DNA of 49,726 nucleotides, taken from positions 1 through 49,726 of the forward strand of contig CALCUD010000120.1 in assembly GCA_937906775.1 (NCBI GenBank), written 5' to 3'. Position 1 is the first letter of the stretch. Each line of letters begins with the position of its first letter. This document shows positions 24,618 through 34,327 of the stretch, one piece after another. A model generated the notes under the pieces. It was given only the letters and a program-made list of their open reading frames with translations, did no database searches and had not been told where the DNA came from. The DNA is from an uncultured Clostridia bacterium (lineage in GTDB: Bacteria > Bacillota > Clostridia > Christensenellales > Aristaeellaceae). Position numbers and translations under genes: made by a program.

Positions 24618-25951
24618 TGGCAAAACCACTTGTGGCGGTAGTCGGCCGCCCGAATGTCGGGAAGTCGACTTTTTTCAATAAAATGGCCGGGAAAAGAATC
24701 AGTATCGTTGAAGATGTTCCCGGCGTTACCCGTGACCGGATTTATGCGGATGTGGAATGGTTGAATCATTCGTTTACTCTGATCGATACAGGCGGTATTG
24801 ATCCGCGTAGCGATGATGTTCTCCTCTCTCAGATGAAACATCAGGCTGAGATCGCTATGGATACGGCTGACGTCATTTGCTTCTTCACAGACGCCCGGGA
24901 TGGGCTGACTGATGATGACAGGGATGTTGCCAATCTTCTGCGGCGTACCCATAAGCCGGTTATTCTTGTTGTCAACAAAATCGACTGGATGGGGCTGAAC
25001 GATAACCTTTATGAGTTCTATGAACTTGGATTCGGTGATCCCATCGGAATCAGCAGTGTCAATATGCTCGGTTTCGGTGATCTGTTGGATTTGATCATAT
25101 CCCATTTTCCCGAAGCAGCGGATCCGGAAGAAGAAAACAGCCATGTGATTCAACTTGCCATAGTCGGACGGCCGAATGTCGGCAAAAGTTCTCTGACCAA
25201 CAAACTGTTGGGTCAGGAACGGACTATGGTTTCCGATATCGCCGGCACTACACGTGATGCAATCGATACTCTGTTTACCGACGAAAACGGCACTATGTAC
25301 AATATTATAGATACCGCGGGTATCCGCCGCAAACGTGCAATTGAAGATGAATCGTTGGAACGGTACAGTGTACTCCGTTCAATCTCCGCAATTCGTCGGT
25401 GTGATGTTGCATTGCTTTTGATTGACGCTAACGACGGTGTTACAGAGCAGGATACCAAAATAGCCGGTCTCATCCACGATGAAGGAAAGGCTGCCGTGAT
25501 CATTGTCAACAAATGGGATATGTTGGAGAAAGAAACAGGCACACTGGAAAAATTCCGTAAACAGGTCCTTTCCGATCTGAAATTCATGGATTATTGCCCG
25601 GTTCTGTTTATATCTGCAAAGACGGGTCAGCGTGTACGTACTGTATTCGATACAGTAAACCAGGTTTGGCAAATGGCTTGTAAAAGGATCTCTACAGGTG
25701 TTCTTAATGATATTCTGAACGATGCCACAAATGAGCTTCAGCCTCCTATGCAGGGTGGCCGAAGGCTTAAAATCTATTATTCGACTCAGAGCGCTGTATG
25801 TCCGCCGACATTTATCTTCTTTGTGAATGACGAGAAACTGAACTTCTTTGCCTACGAACGGTATCTTGAAAACTATTTCCGGAAGGCTTTTGATTTTACC
25901 GGAACTCCGATCCGATTTATCCTGCGTGAAAGGAAGAAAGAGAATGTTTGA
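24617..25951 (+). CDS. der: GTPase Der (EngA)
   Basis: Double-GTPase required for 50S ribosome assembly. The 444 residues carry two G domains: first GRPNVGKS at 10-17 with DTGG and NKID, second GRPNVGKSS at about 183-191 with DTAGIRRK, NKWD and SAKTGQ; a C-terminal KH-like domain ends in PIRFILRERKK. Length is normal. GTTGGAGGTG supplies the ribosome binding site. The DUF512-der-plsY order is typical for Clostridia. In spore-formers gpsA and spoIVA often follow plsY; they are missing here. Confidence 0.97.
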   Translation: MAKPLVAVVGRPNVGKSTFFNKMAGKRISIVEDVPGVTRDRIYADVEWLNHSFTLIDTGGIDPRSDDVLLSQMKHQAEIAMDTADVICFFTDARDGLTDDDRDVANLLRRTHKPVILVVNKIDWMGLNDNLYEFYELGFGDPIGISSVNMLGFGDLLDLIISHFPEAADPEEENSHVIQLAIVGRPNVGKSSLTNKLLGQERTMVSDIAGTTRDAIDTLFTDENGTMYNIIDTAGIRRKRAIEDESLERYSVLRSISAIRRCDVALLLIDANDGVTEQDTKIAGLIHDEGKAAVIIVNKWDMLEKETGTLEKFRKQVLSDLKFMDYCPVLFISAKTGQRVRTVFDTVNQVWQMACKRISTGVLNDILNDATNELQPPMQGGRRLKIYYSTQSAVCPPTFIFFVNDEKLNFFAYERYLENYFRKAFDFTGTPIRFILRERKKENV

Positions 25952-26570
25952 TATGAATCCTGTCCTCGCCTGTATTCTCACGGGAATAATTGCTTACTGT
26001 CTCGGTTCTATATCTACAGGCCTGATTGTCGCAAAGTTTGCAAAAGGGCCTGATTTGCGAAGCGTCGGAAGTAAGAATACTGGCGCAAGCAATGTGCTTC
26101 GCACCATGGGCTGGAAATGGGGGCTGATCACTTTTTTCGGTGATATGGCCAAAGCGGTTCTGTCATGTTTGCTTGGCCGGATTTTCGTTGGAAATATGTT
26201 TGGAGCGTATCTGGCCGGGTTGTTGGTCATCATCGGACATAACTGGCCGGTATTCTTTAACTTCCGCGGCGGAAAAGGTGTTGCCAGCAGCTGCGGGGTA
26301 ATGCTTTTCTGTTTCCCTGTCCCCGCGCTGATCGGATATTTTGTGGCAATCCTTCTGATTGCGCTGACAAAATTTATCTCGCTCGGCAGTATGAGCATGC
26401 TCACGGTCTACGCGATCGCAGTCTGCTGTTTCTGCAGTGACAGCAATCTTTGCATCATTATCTGGAGTATCCTGCTTGCCCTGTTATGCATTCTTCGTCA
26501 CCGGACAAATATTAAGCGTTTGCTTGCAGGAACAGAAAACCGTTTCGGGCAGCGAATCACAAAGGCATAA
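25944..26570 (+). CDS. plsY: Glycerol-3-phosphate acyltransferase PlsY
   Basis: Integral membrane enzyme that transfers the acyl group from acyl-phosphate to glycerol 3-phosphate, the first step in phospholipid synthesis. The 208 residues show five or so membrane segments and the three PlsY loops: GSISTGLIV, GSKNTGASNVLRTMG and FNFRGGKGVASSCG. The start ATG 25944 overlaps der by 8 bp with AAGGAAG upstream; ATG 25953 is a second possibility. Acyl phosphate would come from PlsX, not in this window. Confidence 0.94.
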   Translation: MFDMNPVLACILTGIIAYCLGSISTGLIVAKFAKGPDLRSVGSKNTGASNVLRTMGWKWGLITFFGDMAKAVLSCLLGRIFVGNMFGAYLAGLLVIIGHNWPVFFNFRGGKGVASSCGVMLFCFPVPALIGYFVAILLIALTKFISLGSMSMLTVYAIAVCCFCSDSNLCIIIWSILLALLCILRHRTNIKRLLAGTENRFGQRITKA

Positions 26571-26600
26571 CTTCCTTATTGTCAGGCGGAGGTTTTGAAT

Positions 26601-28403
26601 ATGGATAACGGAATGTCAAAAATCCGGAATTTCTGTATTATCGCGCATATTGATCACGGTAAAAGCACATTGGCCGACCGGATTCTGGAAAAGACCGGTG
26701 TGTTTGAACAGCGCGAGATGGTCGAGCAGATCCTCGACAGCATGGAACTGGAGCGGGAACGCGGTATCACAATCAAGAGCAAAGCTGTTCATATGAAATA
26801 CAAGGCCAAAGACGGACAGGAGTACATATTGAATCTCATCGATACTCCCGGCCATGTTGACTTCACATATGAAGTTTCCCGTGCGCTTGCCGCCTGTGAA
26901 GGCGCGCTGCTTGTCGTTGACGCGACTCAGGGCATTGAAGCTCAGACTCTTGCTAATGTTTATATGGCGCTTGAACATGATCTGGAAACTATTCCGGTTA
27001 TCAACAAAATCGATCTTCCTTCGGCTCAGCCTGATGTTGTCTGTCAGGAAATTGAGGATGTGATCGGCCTCGACACCAGTTATGCGCCCCGCATCTCTGC
27101 CAAAACCGGCCAGAATATCGAGGATGTTCTGGAAGCAATTGTGAACCATATCCCCGCGCCTTCTGGGGACTCTGACGCGCCTTTACAAGCCCTTATCTTT
27201 GATGCCTTTTATGATAATTATCGCGGCGCCATCTGCTTTGTCCGGGTTAAACAAGGAACAGTAAAGCCCGGGATGAGAATGCGTCTGATGGCAACGGGCG
27301 GCGAGTTTGATATCGTTGAAGTCGGTATCTTTTCGCCGGGATATACACCCTGCAGCGCTCTGAAAGCCGGTGATGTAGGATATATCGCCGCGTCTATCAA
27401 AGATGTTCGTGACACCCGCGTCGGAGACACTGTTACAGATGCCAGCCGTCCCGCCGCAGAACCTCTTCCTGGATATCGGCATGTGACTCCGATGGTATAC
27501 TGCGGAATCTATCCGGCCGATGGCGCCGATTATCCTGCATTGAAAGACGCCCTTGAAAAATTAAGAATGAATGATGCCTCCCTGTCTTTTGAACCGGAAA
27601 CTTCCGTTGCTCTTGGATACGGTTTCCGTTGCGGCTTTCTCGGCCTCCTGCATATGGATATTATGACTACCCGTCTGGAACGGGAATTTGATCTGAATCT
27701 GGTTACCACCGCACCGAGCGTTATTTACAAAGTTCTGAAAAACGACGGTTCTGAATTGCTGATTGACAACCCGACAAATCTTCCCCCGATCGGTGAAATC
27801 GCCGGAATGGAAGAACCCTTTGTTCACGCGACGATCTATACACCGCAGGATTCTGTCGGAACACTTATGGATCTTTGTCAGGATAAACGCGGCGTTTTCC
27901 TTGATATGCAATATGAGGGAAACCGTGTGAAACTGAACTATGAGCTTCCTCTGAACGAGATTATTTTCGATTTCTTTGATCAGATCAAATCCCGCAGCCG
28001 CGGATATGCTTCTTTTGATTATGAACTGAAGGATTACCGTCAGAGTGATCTTGTAAAACTGGATATCCTGTTGAACGGTGATTTGTGTGATGCATTTTCT
28101 ATTATTGTTCACCGGGATAAAGCATATGCGCGCGGACGGAGTATCGCTGAAAAACTAAAAGATGTTATTCCGCGGCAAATGTTTGAAATCCCGATTCAAG
28201 CAGCGATCGGCGGTAAAGTTATCGCACGTGAAACAGTTAAAGCGGTACGCAAAGATGTACTCGCAAAATGTTACGGCGGCGATATTACCCGCAAGAAGAA
28301 GCTGCTGGAAAAACAGAAGGAAGGGAAAAAGAGAATGCGCCAGTTCGGAACTGTTCAGGTTCCCAGTGAAGCATTTCTGGCAGTTCTCAAAATGGATTCC
28401 TGA
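26601..28403 (+). CDS. lepA: Elongation factor 4 (LepA)
   Basis: Ribosome-associated translational GTPase linked to back-translocation or 30S biogenesis. The 600 residues begin with the G domain (AHIDHGKST at 15-23, DTPGHVDF, NKIDLP), domain II, two alpha/beta domains like EF-G III and V (FRCGFLGLLHMDI) and the LepA-specific C-terminal domain with AIGGKVIARETVKAVRKDV and KKKLLEKQKEGKKRM. GGAGG (26588-26592) is 8 bp before ATG 26601. No gpr or spoIIP precede it as they do in many spore-formers. Confidence 0.97.
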   Translation: MDNGMSKIRNFCIIAHIDHGKSTLADRILEKTGVFEQREMVEQILDSMELERERGITIKSKAVHMKYKAKDGQEYILNLIDTPGHVDFTYEVSRALAACEGALLVVDATQGIEAQTLANVYMALEHDLETIPVINKIDLPSAQPDVVCQEIEDVIGLDTSYAPRISAKTGQNIEDVLEAIVNHIPAPSGDSDAPLQALIFDAFYDNYRGAICFVRVKQGTVKPGMRMRLMATGGEFDIVEVGIFSPGYTPCSALKAGDVGYIAASIKDVRDTRVGDTVTDASRPAAEPLPGYRHVTPMVYCGIYPADGADYPALKDALEKLRMNDASLSFEPETSVALGYGFRCGFLGLLHMDIMTTRLEREFDLNLVTTAPSVIYKVLKNDGSELLIDNPTNLPPIGEIAGMEEPFVHATIYTPQDSVGTLMDLCQDKRGVFLDMQYEGNRVKLNYELPLNEIIFDFFDQIKSRSRGYASFDYELKDYRQSDLVKLDILLNGDLCDAFSIIVHRDKAYARGRSIAEKLKDVIPRQMFEIPIQAAIGGKVIARETVKAVRKDVLAKCYGGDITRKKKLLEKQKEGKKRMRQFGTVQVPSEAFLAVLKMDS

Positions 28404-28408
28404 TAAGC

Positions 28409-29086
28409 ATGAGAATGATTTCACCGTTTGAAAGGGAAATGACTGCCTGCTTTACTGGGCATCGCGATCTGGATCCGGCTGATCTTCCTGCGATTTCAGT
28501 CCGGATACAAAAAGCCATTCTCGACGCATACAGATCCGGCTTTCATGTTTTTGAATGTGGCGGAGCCCGTGGGTTTGACCTTCTGGCAGCAAAAGAAGTC
28601 CTAAAACTTCAGAATGAATATCCCGATCTGAAACTTTGGCTGGTTCTTCCCTGCAGGCAACATACCGTCGGATGGAACACTTCTTTACGGAATGAATACG
28701 AAAGAATCAGAGCAAAAGCGGATCGGATCGACGTTCTGTCTGAAAAGTATTATCAGGGGTGTATGCTTGTAAGAGACCGGTTCATGGTAGAACATGCGTC
28801 ACTCTGCATCTGTTATCTGAAACAACTGCACGGCGGGACTCTGTATACGGTCTCATATGCAGTCCGTCACGGGCTTGAAACCGTCAACCTTGCAATATCA
28901 TCCGCACCAGAAAACATCATGAAGGAGGAATCATGGAATTATACATTCACTTCCCCTTCTGTGTCCGGAAATGCCGATACTGCGATTTCGCGTCCTTCTC
29001 CGGCGCTGAAGCACATATACCGGCCTACATCCGTCTCCTGCTCCGGGAAGCTGAAATCCGACTTGATGAAATTGATGAAGAAATAG
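28409..29086 (+). CDS. SLOG-domain protein (DUF1273/YpsA-like)
   Basis: A 225-residue protein whose first ~175 residues match the YpsA/DUF1273 branch of the SLOG superfamily (TACFTGHRDL, ECGGARGFDLLAAKEVL, RDRFMVEHASLCICYL, GGTLYTV), nucleotide-binding Rossmann-like proteins of unsure function. The last ~50 residues lie in a frame that overlaps hemW by 154 bp, look compositionally random, and exceed the usual family length of about 180. A lost stop codon is the likely cause. The start is uncertain: ATG 28409, 28415 or 28439, none with a strong ribosome binding site; coupling to lepA, 5 bp upstream, may help. Confidence 0.75.
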   Translation: MRMISPFEREMTACFTGHRDLDPADLPAISVRIQKAILDAYRSGFHVFECGGARGFDLLAAKEVLKLQNEYPDLKLWLVLPCRQHTVGWNTSLRNEYERIRAKADRIDVLSEKYYQGCMLVRDRFMVEHASLCICYLKQLHGGTLYTVSYAVRHGLETVNLAISSAPENIMKEESWNYTFTSPSVSGNADTAISRPSPALKHIYRPTSVSCSGKLKSDLMKLMKK

Positions 29087-30090
29087 ATACGGTCTATTTT
29101 GGCGGCGGTACTCCCTCCCTGGTTCCGGCACGTGAAATGGAATATCTGATTACAGGACTTCGGTCTGTTTTTAATATGGACTATGTTACAGAGTTTTCCG
29201 TTGAGGCAAATCCGGGAACAGTAACCGAATCCTGGACCCGTGCCATGATTAACCTTGGGGTAAACCGGATCTCCCTCGGTGTCCAATCGTCCGACGGCAG
29301 TATTCTGTCGCTGCTTGGTCGCATTCATCAATATGAAGAAGTACCGGCAACCGTGAACTTTATCCGTTCTGCCGGAATCACCAATATCAATACGGATCTG
29401 ATCTTCGGTATTCCCGGTCAAACCCCGGAATCATGGGAGCGGACGCTGCGTGATACAGTCAGCCTTTCTCCGACTCACATCAGCGCCTACGGGCTGATCC
29501 CAGAAGAAGGTACGCCTCTGAAACACGATCTGGACACCGGCAGGCTGATACTGCCCGATCCCGATACGGAAAGGGATATGTATTCATTTGCCGTTCGTTT
29601 TCTCGGTGAAAACGGGTTCGCCCGCTATGAAATATCCAATTTTGCGAAAAACGGATTTTCCTGCCGCCACAATATCGGTTACTGGACGCTGAAGCCTTAT
29701 CTCGGTCTGGGACTTTCCGCGTCCTCCATGACCGGGATCAAACCCTGCGGATCAGGAATCACTTATCGCCGGATTACAAATCCACGGACTTTTCGTGATT
29801 ATGAAAAATGTCTCATACATCCGGAAGAAAGAGAAACTGAAATCATCACTCCGGAGGATGCACGTTTTGAGTCTGTCATGCTCGGACTTCGAATGGCTGA
29901 AGGCGTCGATGAAGAACAGTTTCTTGCTTTGCACGGTATCTCAATAGATGCATGTTTCGGCAGATGTCTCCGTTCCTTTGCATCCGACGGTCTGATGATA
30001 CACGAAAACGGCCGCTGGTTTCTTACAGATCGCGGTATGGATATTCAGAACAGGATCCTGGTTGAACTGATGGAGGAAAACTCCCGTTAA
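28933..30090 (+). CDS. hemW: Radical SAM heme chaperone HemW
   Basis: HemN-like protein shown in other bacteria to bind heme and act in its transfer, not as a coproporphyrinogen dehydrogenase. The 385 residues carry the radical SAM cluster CVRKCRYC (Cys10, Cys14, Cys17), GGGTPS, EANPGT, RISLGVQS and the C-terminal HemN domain. AAGGAGG lies 5-6 bp before ATG 28933, inside the upstream frame. It follows lepA-SLOG in the same operon; lepA-hemW is a widespread pair in Firmicutes. It ends 15 bp from the convergent recG with no clear terminator between. Confidence 0.93.
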   Translation: MELYIHFPFCVRKCRYCDFASFSGAEAHIPAYIRLLLREAEIRLDEIDEEIDTVYFGGGTPSLVPAREMEYLITGLRSVFNMDYVTEFSVEANPGTVTESWTRAMINLGVNRISLGVQSSDGSILSLLGRIHQYEEVPATVNFIRSAGITNINTDLIFGIPGQTPESWERTLRDTVSLSPTHISAYGLIPEEGTPLKHDLDTGRLILPDPDTERDMYSFAVRFLGENGFARYEISNFAKNGFSCRHNIGYWTLKPYLGLGLSASSMTGIKPCGSGITYRRITNPRTFRDYEKCLIHPEERETEIITPEDARFESVMLGLRMAEGVDEEQFLALHGISIDACFGRCLRSFASDGLMIHENGRWFLTDRGMDIQNRILVELMEENSR

Positions 30091-30105
30091 ACCCGGATTT
30101 GCCTC

Positions 30106-32115
30106 TCAGTTCAGAGCAATTCGGTGCTCCTGTCCGGCAAAATATACCTCAGCCTGCGCTTCCAGTGCAGACAGTGTTTCTTTACAGGCTGGATCCCGGT
30201 GCATTCTTCTGACACATTCGGACACTTCATCAAGCAGACGTATATCTCCGTCAACCGGCAGCCCCTGCAACGGTTCTCCGGATTGTCTTGTCCCGGTCAG
30301 GTCACCCGGTCCCCGAAGTGCAAGATCCTTCTGTGCGATTTCGAAACCGTCATTGGTGGCGCAAAGCGTTTTCAATTTTTCGTTCGCGTCAGAAAGGAGA
30401 AAACACCAGCTCTCCTCGCTTCCCCGTCCGACTCTTCCGCGCAGCTGGTGCAGCTGACTCAGTCCGAAGCGTTCAGCGTTCTCAACAATCATGACCGTTG
30501 CATTGGGAACATTGACTCCGACTTCGATAACGGTTGTCGATACAAGAACATCGTAATTACCTGCAGAAAAGCCATCAAGAACCGCATTCTTTTCCGGTGC
30601 CTTCTGATTTCCCCATGTCAATGCGACACGGAAACCCTTGAGTTCATTTTCACAAAGATGTTTGAACATGCTCTTGGCGCTTTGGATACTGTCCCCGTTT
30701 TCACTGTCTTCAACAGTCGGACAGACAATATATGCCTGTCTTCCGCTGCGAAGAGAATTTCTCAGGAATTCATACATCCCTTCTCTTTTTTTCTCGGGAA
30801 CGATTCGCGTCCTGACCGGAATCCGCCCGGAAGGCAGTTCGTCGATAACGGACAACTCCAGGTCTCCGTAAAGGATCAGCGCCAGTGTGCGCGGAATCGG
30901 GGTTGCAGACATGACAAGAACATGCGGGCTACGGCTTTCTTCGTTCTGTCCTTTTTCCTGTAACAAAGAGCGCTGATTTACGCCAAAGCGGTGCTGTTCA
31001 TCTGTAATGACAAGTCCGAGTTTCTTATACTCCACATCCCGGCTGATCAGCGCATGCGTGCCGAATACAGCGTCACATTCATGATCTTTCAGTTCCTGCA
31101 GAATAACTCGACGATCTTTCGCTTTGGTGCTTCCTGTCAGTATGCGGCAGCGTATCCCCAGCGGTGCAAGAGTTTTCAGCGCATTCTGATAATGCTGTAC
31201 AGCGAGAATTTCTGTCGGAGCCATCATTGCGGCCTGATAACCGCCTCCGCAGACAAGAGAAATCGCTCCGAAAGCTACTGCGGTTTTTCCGCATCCCACA
31301 TCTCCCTGTACCAGTCTTGCCATGGCTTCATTTTGATTCAGGTCATTCCGGATTTCTGAAAGGACCCGTTTTTGTGCAGCCGTCGGCGGGAAAGGCATGG
31401 ATGACCAGTAACGGGTTTCGATTTCCTCCGAACATTTAACAGGATATCCCGGTTTTTTTCGGCTGCTGCTCATGGATACATAAACCAGATATAGAAGGAT
31501 ATTTTCAAATGCAAGCCTGCGCCGTGCAATTCGGAGATTTTCAATGTTATCCGGAAAATGAGCCTGGCGGATCGCGAAATTAAGCTCACACAATCGATTA
31601 TCGATTCTAAATCCTTTCGGTAGTGTTTCAGGACAGCAATCGTCCACTTCTTCCAACGCAGCTCGAATAAGTTCACGGAAGGATTTTGCCGGAATTCCCT
31701 TTACCGCCCGGTATACGGGAATATATCCCCGTTCTGTCACAAGCTTCGGATTCTGCAGCACTCTCCTGTTGTTTTTAATGGTGAGGTGTCCGTAGAGAAG
31801 GATCGGCTGACCTACGGGAAGCTGCTGCATCATCCATGGCTCATTATACCAGCACAGCGGCATTTTTCCGGATTCGTCACGAATAGATGCCGTAACACGG
31901 GATAATCCGTGGAAAAAGCTGATTTTTGGCTTTTCCGGAACCGTTCCGGCAACAAGAACAGAACCTTCCTCGCGCGTATCAATTGGAAAAAGCGTCATCT
32001 GATCTTCGTATCTGACGGGAAGTGTATACAATAAATCGCGCAATGAGCATATTCCCATTGCGCGTAAGGCTTCCTGCCGGACAGGGCCGATGCCCTTCAT
32101 GTCGGAAAGCTGCAT
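30106..32115 (-). CDS. recG: ATP-dependent DNA helicase RecG
   Basis: Branch-migration helicase that reverses stalled forks. The 669 residues start with the wedge/OB domain (MKGIGPVRQEALRAMGI; VRYEDQ), then the helicase core: Walker A GDVGCGKT (about residue 277), Walker B-type DEQHRFGV, motif III SATPIPRT, and motifs V-VI with TTVIEVGVNVPNA, QLRGRVGRG. The C-terminal TRP region is present. Three bases separate it from the upstream FakA-like gene, so both are in one transcript from the asp23 promoter. The ATG 32115 gives a family-like N-terminus. Confidence 0.96.
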   Translation of the reverse strand: MQLSDMKGIGPVRQEALRAMGICSLRDLLYTLPVRYEDQMTLFPIDTREEGSVLVAGTVPEKPKISFFHGLSRVTASIRDESGKMPLCWYNEPWMMQQLPVGQPILLYGHLTIKNNRRVLQNPKLVTERGYIPVYRAVKGIPAKSFRELIRAALEEVDDCCPETLPKGFRIDNRLCELNFAIRQAHFPDNIENLRIARRRLAFENILLYLVYVSMSSSRKKPGYPVKCSEEIETRYWSSMPFPPTAAQKRVLSEIRNDLNQNEAMARLVQGDVGCGKTAVAFGAISLVCGGGYQAAMMAPTEILAVQHYQNALKTLAPLGIRCRILTGSTKAKDRRVILQELKDHECDAVFGTHALISRDVEYKKLGLVITDEQHRFGVNQRSLLQEKGQNEESRSPHVLVMSATPIPRTLALILYGDLELSVIDELPSGRIPVRTRIVPEKKREGMYEFLRNSLRSGRQAYIVCPTVEDSENGDSIQSAKSMFKHLCENELKGFRVALTWGNQKAPEKNAVLDGFSAGNYDVLVSTTVIEVGVNVPNATVMIVENAERFGLSQLHQLRGRVGRGSEESWCFLLSDANEKLKTLCATNDGFEIAQKDLALRGPGDLTGTRQSGEPLQGLPVDGDIRLLDEVSECVRRMHRDPACKETLSALEAQAEVYFAGQEHRIALN

Positions 32116-32118
32116 GAT

Positions 32119-33783
32119 TTACTCCACTGAAATCAAATAATAGTACAGCGGCTGTCCACCATTGTGATATTCAACATCACAATCCGGAAATGTTTCTTCA
32201 ATCTCAGCAGACAGATTCTTCGCATCTTCCTCAGTGACATCCGAGCCGTAATAAACGGTAATCAGTTCATCATCCTCCGTCACAACATTCTGCATCATGT
32301 CCATCACAACATCGCGGATTGAATCTCCGGAATATTCAATCTGACCGTTATGAAGCCCTATAATGTCCCCCTGGCGGATCTCAACACCGTTGTATTCGCT
32401 GTCCCTGATCGCGTAGGTAACTGTCGCCGTTTTAACATGCTGCGACGCTTCATTCATACGTGTTATGTTTGTCTGCAGATCTTTATCCGGCTGGAAGGCG
32501 ATCGCAGCAGCAATCCCCATCGCTACGTTTTTGGTTGGAATAACATGAACGTCTTTTTTACATAATTCAGCAGCCTGGTTCGCGGCAAAAATCACATTTC
32601 CGTTATTCGGGAAAATGAACACATGTTTTGCGTTGATTTTTGATATGGCGCTCAGAAGATCATCAACGGAGGGATTCATTGTCTGTCCGCCTGCAACAAT
32701 CTTATCGACGCTCAGATCGCGGAAGAACTTGGAAAATCCGTCTCCCAGAGAAACGGCAACCATGCCGTATTCTTTTTCGGGTTCAGCCGTTTCCGGTTCT
32801 TCATCATTAGCCGGTTCAGCTGTATTGCCCTGTGATGCCAGATATATCTCATGAAGATTGTCAATTTTGATTTCTGTCAGATCTCCGAGTTCCGTACCGT
32901 ATTCCAGCGCTGATCCGGGCTGATTGGTATGCACATGAACAGTTGCCCTGTTCAGATCGCCCATCACCTGAACGCAATCTCCTATCCGGTTCAGCCGACG
33001 ACGGAAAGAATCCAGATCATGCTCATCACAATCATCGCGGAATCGGGATACCGTAAATTCGACACAGTAGGTAAAAGCAGGTTCTTTGGATAAATCGTGC
33101 CAATCATCATTCTGTGCAGAAGCGTCTTCATCCATACCGGTATCGGCCAGACTGATATCTTCTCCGCGCAATACTGCAGCACAACCCTGATATATCAGAA
33201 GAAGTCCGCGTCCGCCGGAATCTACTACGCCGGCCTGTTTCAGCGCCGGGAGCATATCCGGTGTTTTCTTCAGAATAGCCTCGCCGCTTTTAAGCATTAC
33301 ATTGATCAGCCCGTCATAGTCATCAGGGGCTTTATTTGCTTGCTTCAGCGCATCCTCGGCAACGACGCGCGCTACCGTCAGAATTGTGCCTTCTTTAGGC
33401 TTCATCACGGCTTTATAGGCCATTTCAGCGCCTTTTGTCAGTGCTGCTGCAAACTGGACAGGTGTGATTTTCTCTACTCCGGTCAGTGCTTTGGCAAAGC
33501 CTCTGAAAAGTTGGCTGGTAATCACGCCGGAATTACCGCGTGCCCCCTTCAGCGCGCCTTTTGCCAACGCATTGGCTGCTTCGTCAGCCCGAAGATATTC
33601 TTTACTGTTGATCTCCCTCGTTGCGGATTGCATGGTCAATGACATATTTGTTCCTGTATCACCATCCGGAACCGGGAAAACATTTAGCGCGTCGACAGCT
33701 TCACGGTTGTTATCAAGCAGAGTTGCTCCCGCAATCACCATATCTCTCAGCAGCAAGCCGTCAATCGTTTTAAACTGAATCAA
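32119..33783 (-). CDS. DAK2 domain protein, FakA/YloV-like fatty acid kinase
   Basis: A 554-residue protein with an N-terminal DhaL-type kinase domain (FPVPDGDTGTNMSLT, GARGNSGVITSQL, DSGGRGL) and a C-terminal DegV/DAK1-like part (VAGGQTMNPS, FPNNGNVIFAANQ). FakA in Staphylococcus phosphorylates fatty acids bound by FakB. The start is set at TTG 33783: GGAGG (33796-33792) is 8 bp upstream and the protein then begins IQFKTIDG, as in YloV. An open frame reaches 33810. It follows asp23, the usual yloU-yloV pair, and precedes recG, matching Bacillus gene order. An acidic linker (about 320-345) is not conserved. Confidence 0.88.
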   Translation of the reverse strand: MIQFKTIDGLLLRDMVIAGATLLDNNREAVDALNVFPVPDGDTGTNMSLTMQSATREINSKEYLRADEAANALAKGALKGARGNSGVITSQLFRGFAKALTGVEKITPVQFAAALTKGAEMAYKAVMKPKEGTILTVARVVAEDALKQANKAPDDYDGLINVMLKSGEAILKKTPDMLPALKQAGVVDSGGRGLLLIYQGCAAVLRGEDISLADTGMDEDASAQNDDWHDLSKEPAFTYCVEFTVSRFRDDCDEHDLDSFRRRLNRIGDCVQVMGDLNRATVHVHTNQPGSALEYGTELGDLTEIKIDNLHEIYLASQGNTAEPANDEEPETAEPEKEYGMVAVSLGDGFSKFFRDLSVDKIVAGGQTMNPSVDDLLSAISKINAKHVFIFPNNGNVIFAANQAAELCKKDVHVIPTKNVAMGIAAAIAFQPDKDLQTNITRMNEASQHVKTATVTYAIRDSEYNGVEIRQGDIIGLHNGQIEYSGDSIRDVVMDMMQNVVTEDDELITVYYGSDVTEEDAKNLSAEIEETFPDCDVEYHNGGQPLYYYLISVE

Positions 33784-33824
33784 GCGTTTATCCTCCATCT
33801 TTCGTTTCAAAGAGAAGCATCGGA

Positions 33825-34175
33825 TCAGATTCGAATTCCCTCGACAGAGATACCGACTTTACGAACCTTGACGCCAGTCATACTTTCAAGTTTATAGCGA
33901 ACAGTGTCAACGATGGTTTTACATACTTCTGCTACAGAAATACCGTATTCAACAATGATAAACAGATCAACATCAAGCATATCCCCGACATTGCGGATCT
34001 GAACTCCGCGGGAAAGGTTTTCACGACCCAGCCATTCAACAATACCGTCTTTAGCACGTTTACCGCACATAGCAACGATACCGTAGCATTCAAGTGCGGC
34101 ATAACCGACGACCTTCAGCATGACCTCTTCGGAAATAAAGATGGTGCCGATCTCATTCTTGATTTTGCACTCCAT
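33825..34175 (-). CDS. Asp23/Gls24 family envelope stress protein (YloU-like)
   Basis: A 116-residue DUF322/Asp23 protein, a membrane-associated cell-envelope homeostasis family. It contains GTIFISEEVMLKVVGYAA at the start, ECYGIVAM, VDLFIIVEYG and the C-terminal VKVRKVGISVEGI. GGAGGGTGAC precedes ATG 34175. It is the first gene of the asp23-fakA-recG operon, from a near-consensus promoter at 34238-34266. In many relatives rpmB lies upstream; here the divergent tyrosine T-box operon does. Confidence 0.9.
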   Translation of the reverse strand: MECKIKNEIGTIFISEEVMLKVVGYAALECYGIVAMCGKRAKDGIVEWLGRENLSRGVQIRNVGDMLDVDLFIIVEYGISVAEVCKTIVDTVRYKLESMTGVKVRKVGISVEGIRI

Positions 34176-34237
34176 GTGTCACCCTCCTCTTTAACCGGGA
34201 GAAGACCATTCGGATTGATACCGGAATGATCTGCCAT

Positions 34238-34266
34238 ATTATACAGGAATCCTTCTTTTTTTTCAA
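34238..34266 (-). promoter_or_regulatory. Sigma-A promoter of the asp23-fakA-recG operon
   Basis: Minus strand TTGAAA (34266-34261), 17-bp spacer, TATAAT (34243-34238). Confidence 0.75.
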
Positions 34267-34327
34267 GTTCTTCGCCCTGTCAGATAAATACAGGATCCAG
34301 TTTTATACAAGAAAACCTGTTTTCCGC

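Noticed and set aside
26616..27149. Minus-strand open frames opposite lepA (also 27561-28112)
   Set aside because: Antisense shadows of a conserved GTPase gene.
30124..30963. Long plus-strand open frame (279 codons) opposite recG
   Set aside because: Fully antisense to recG, which has all helicase motifs; the antisense product shows no family features.
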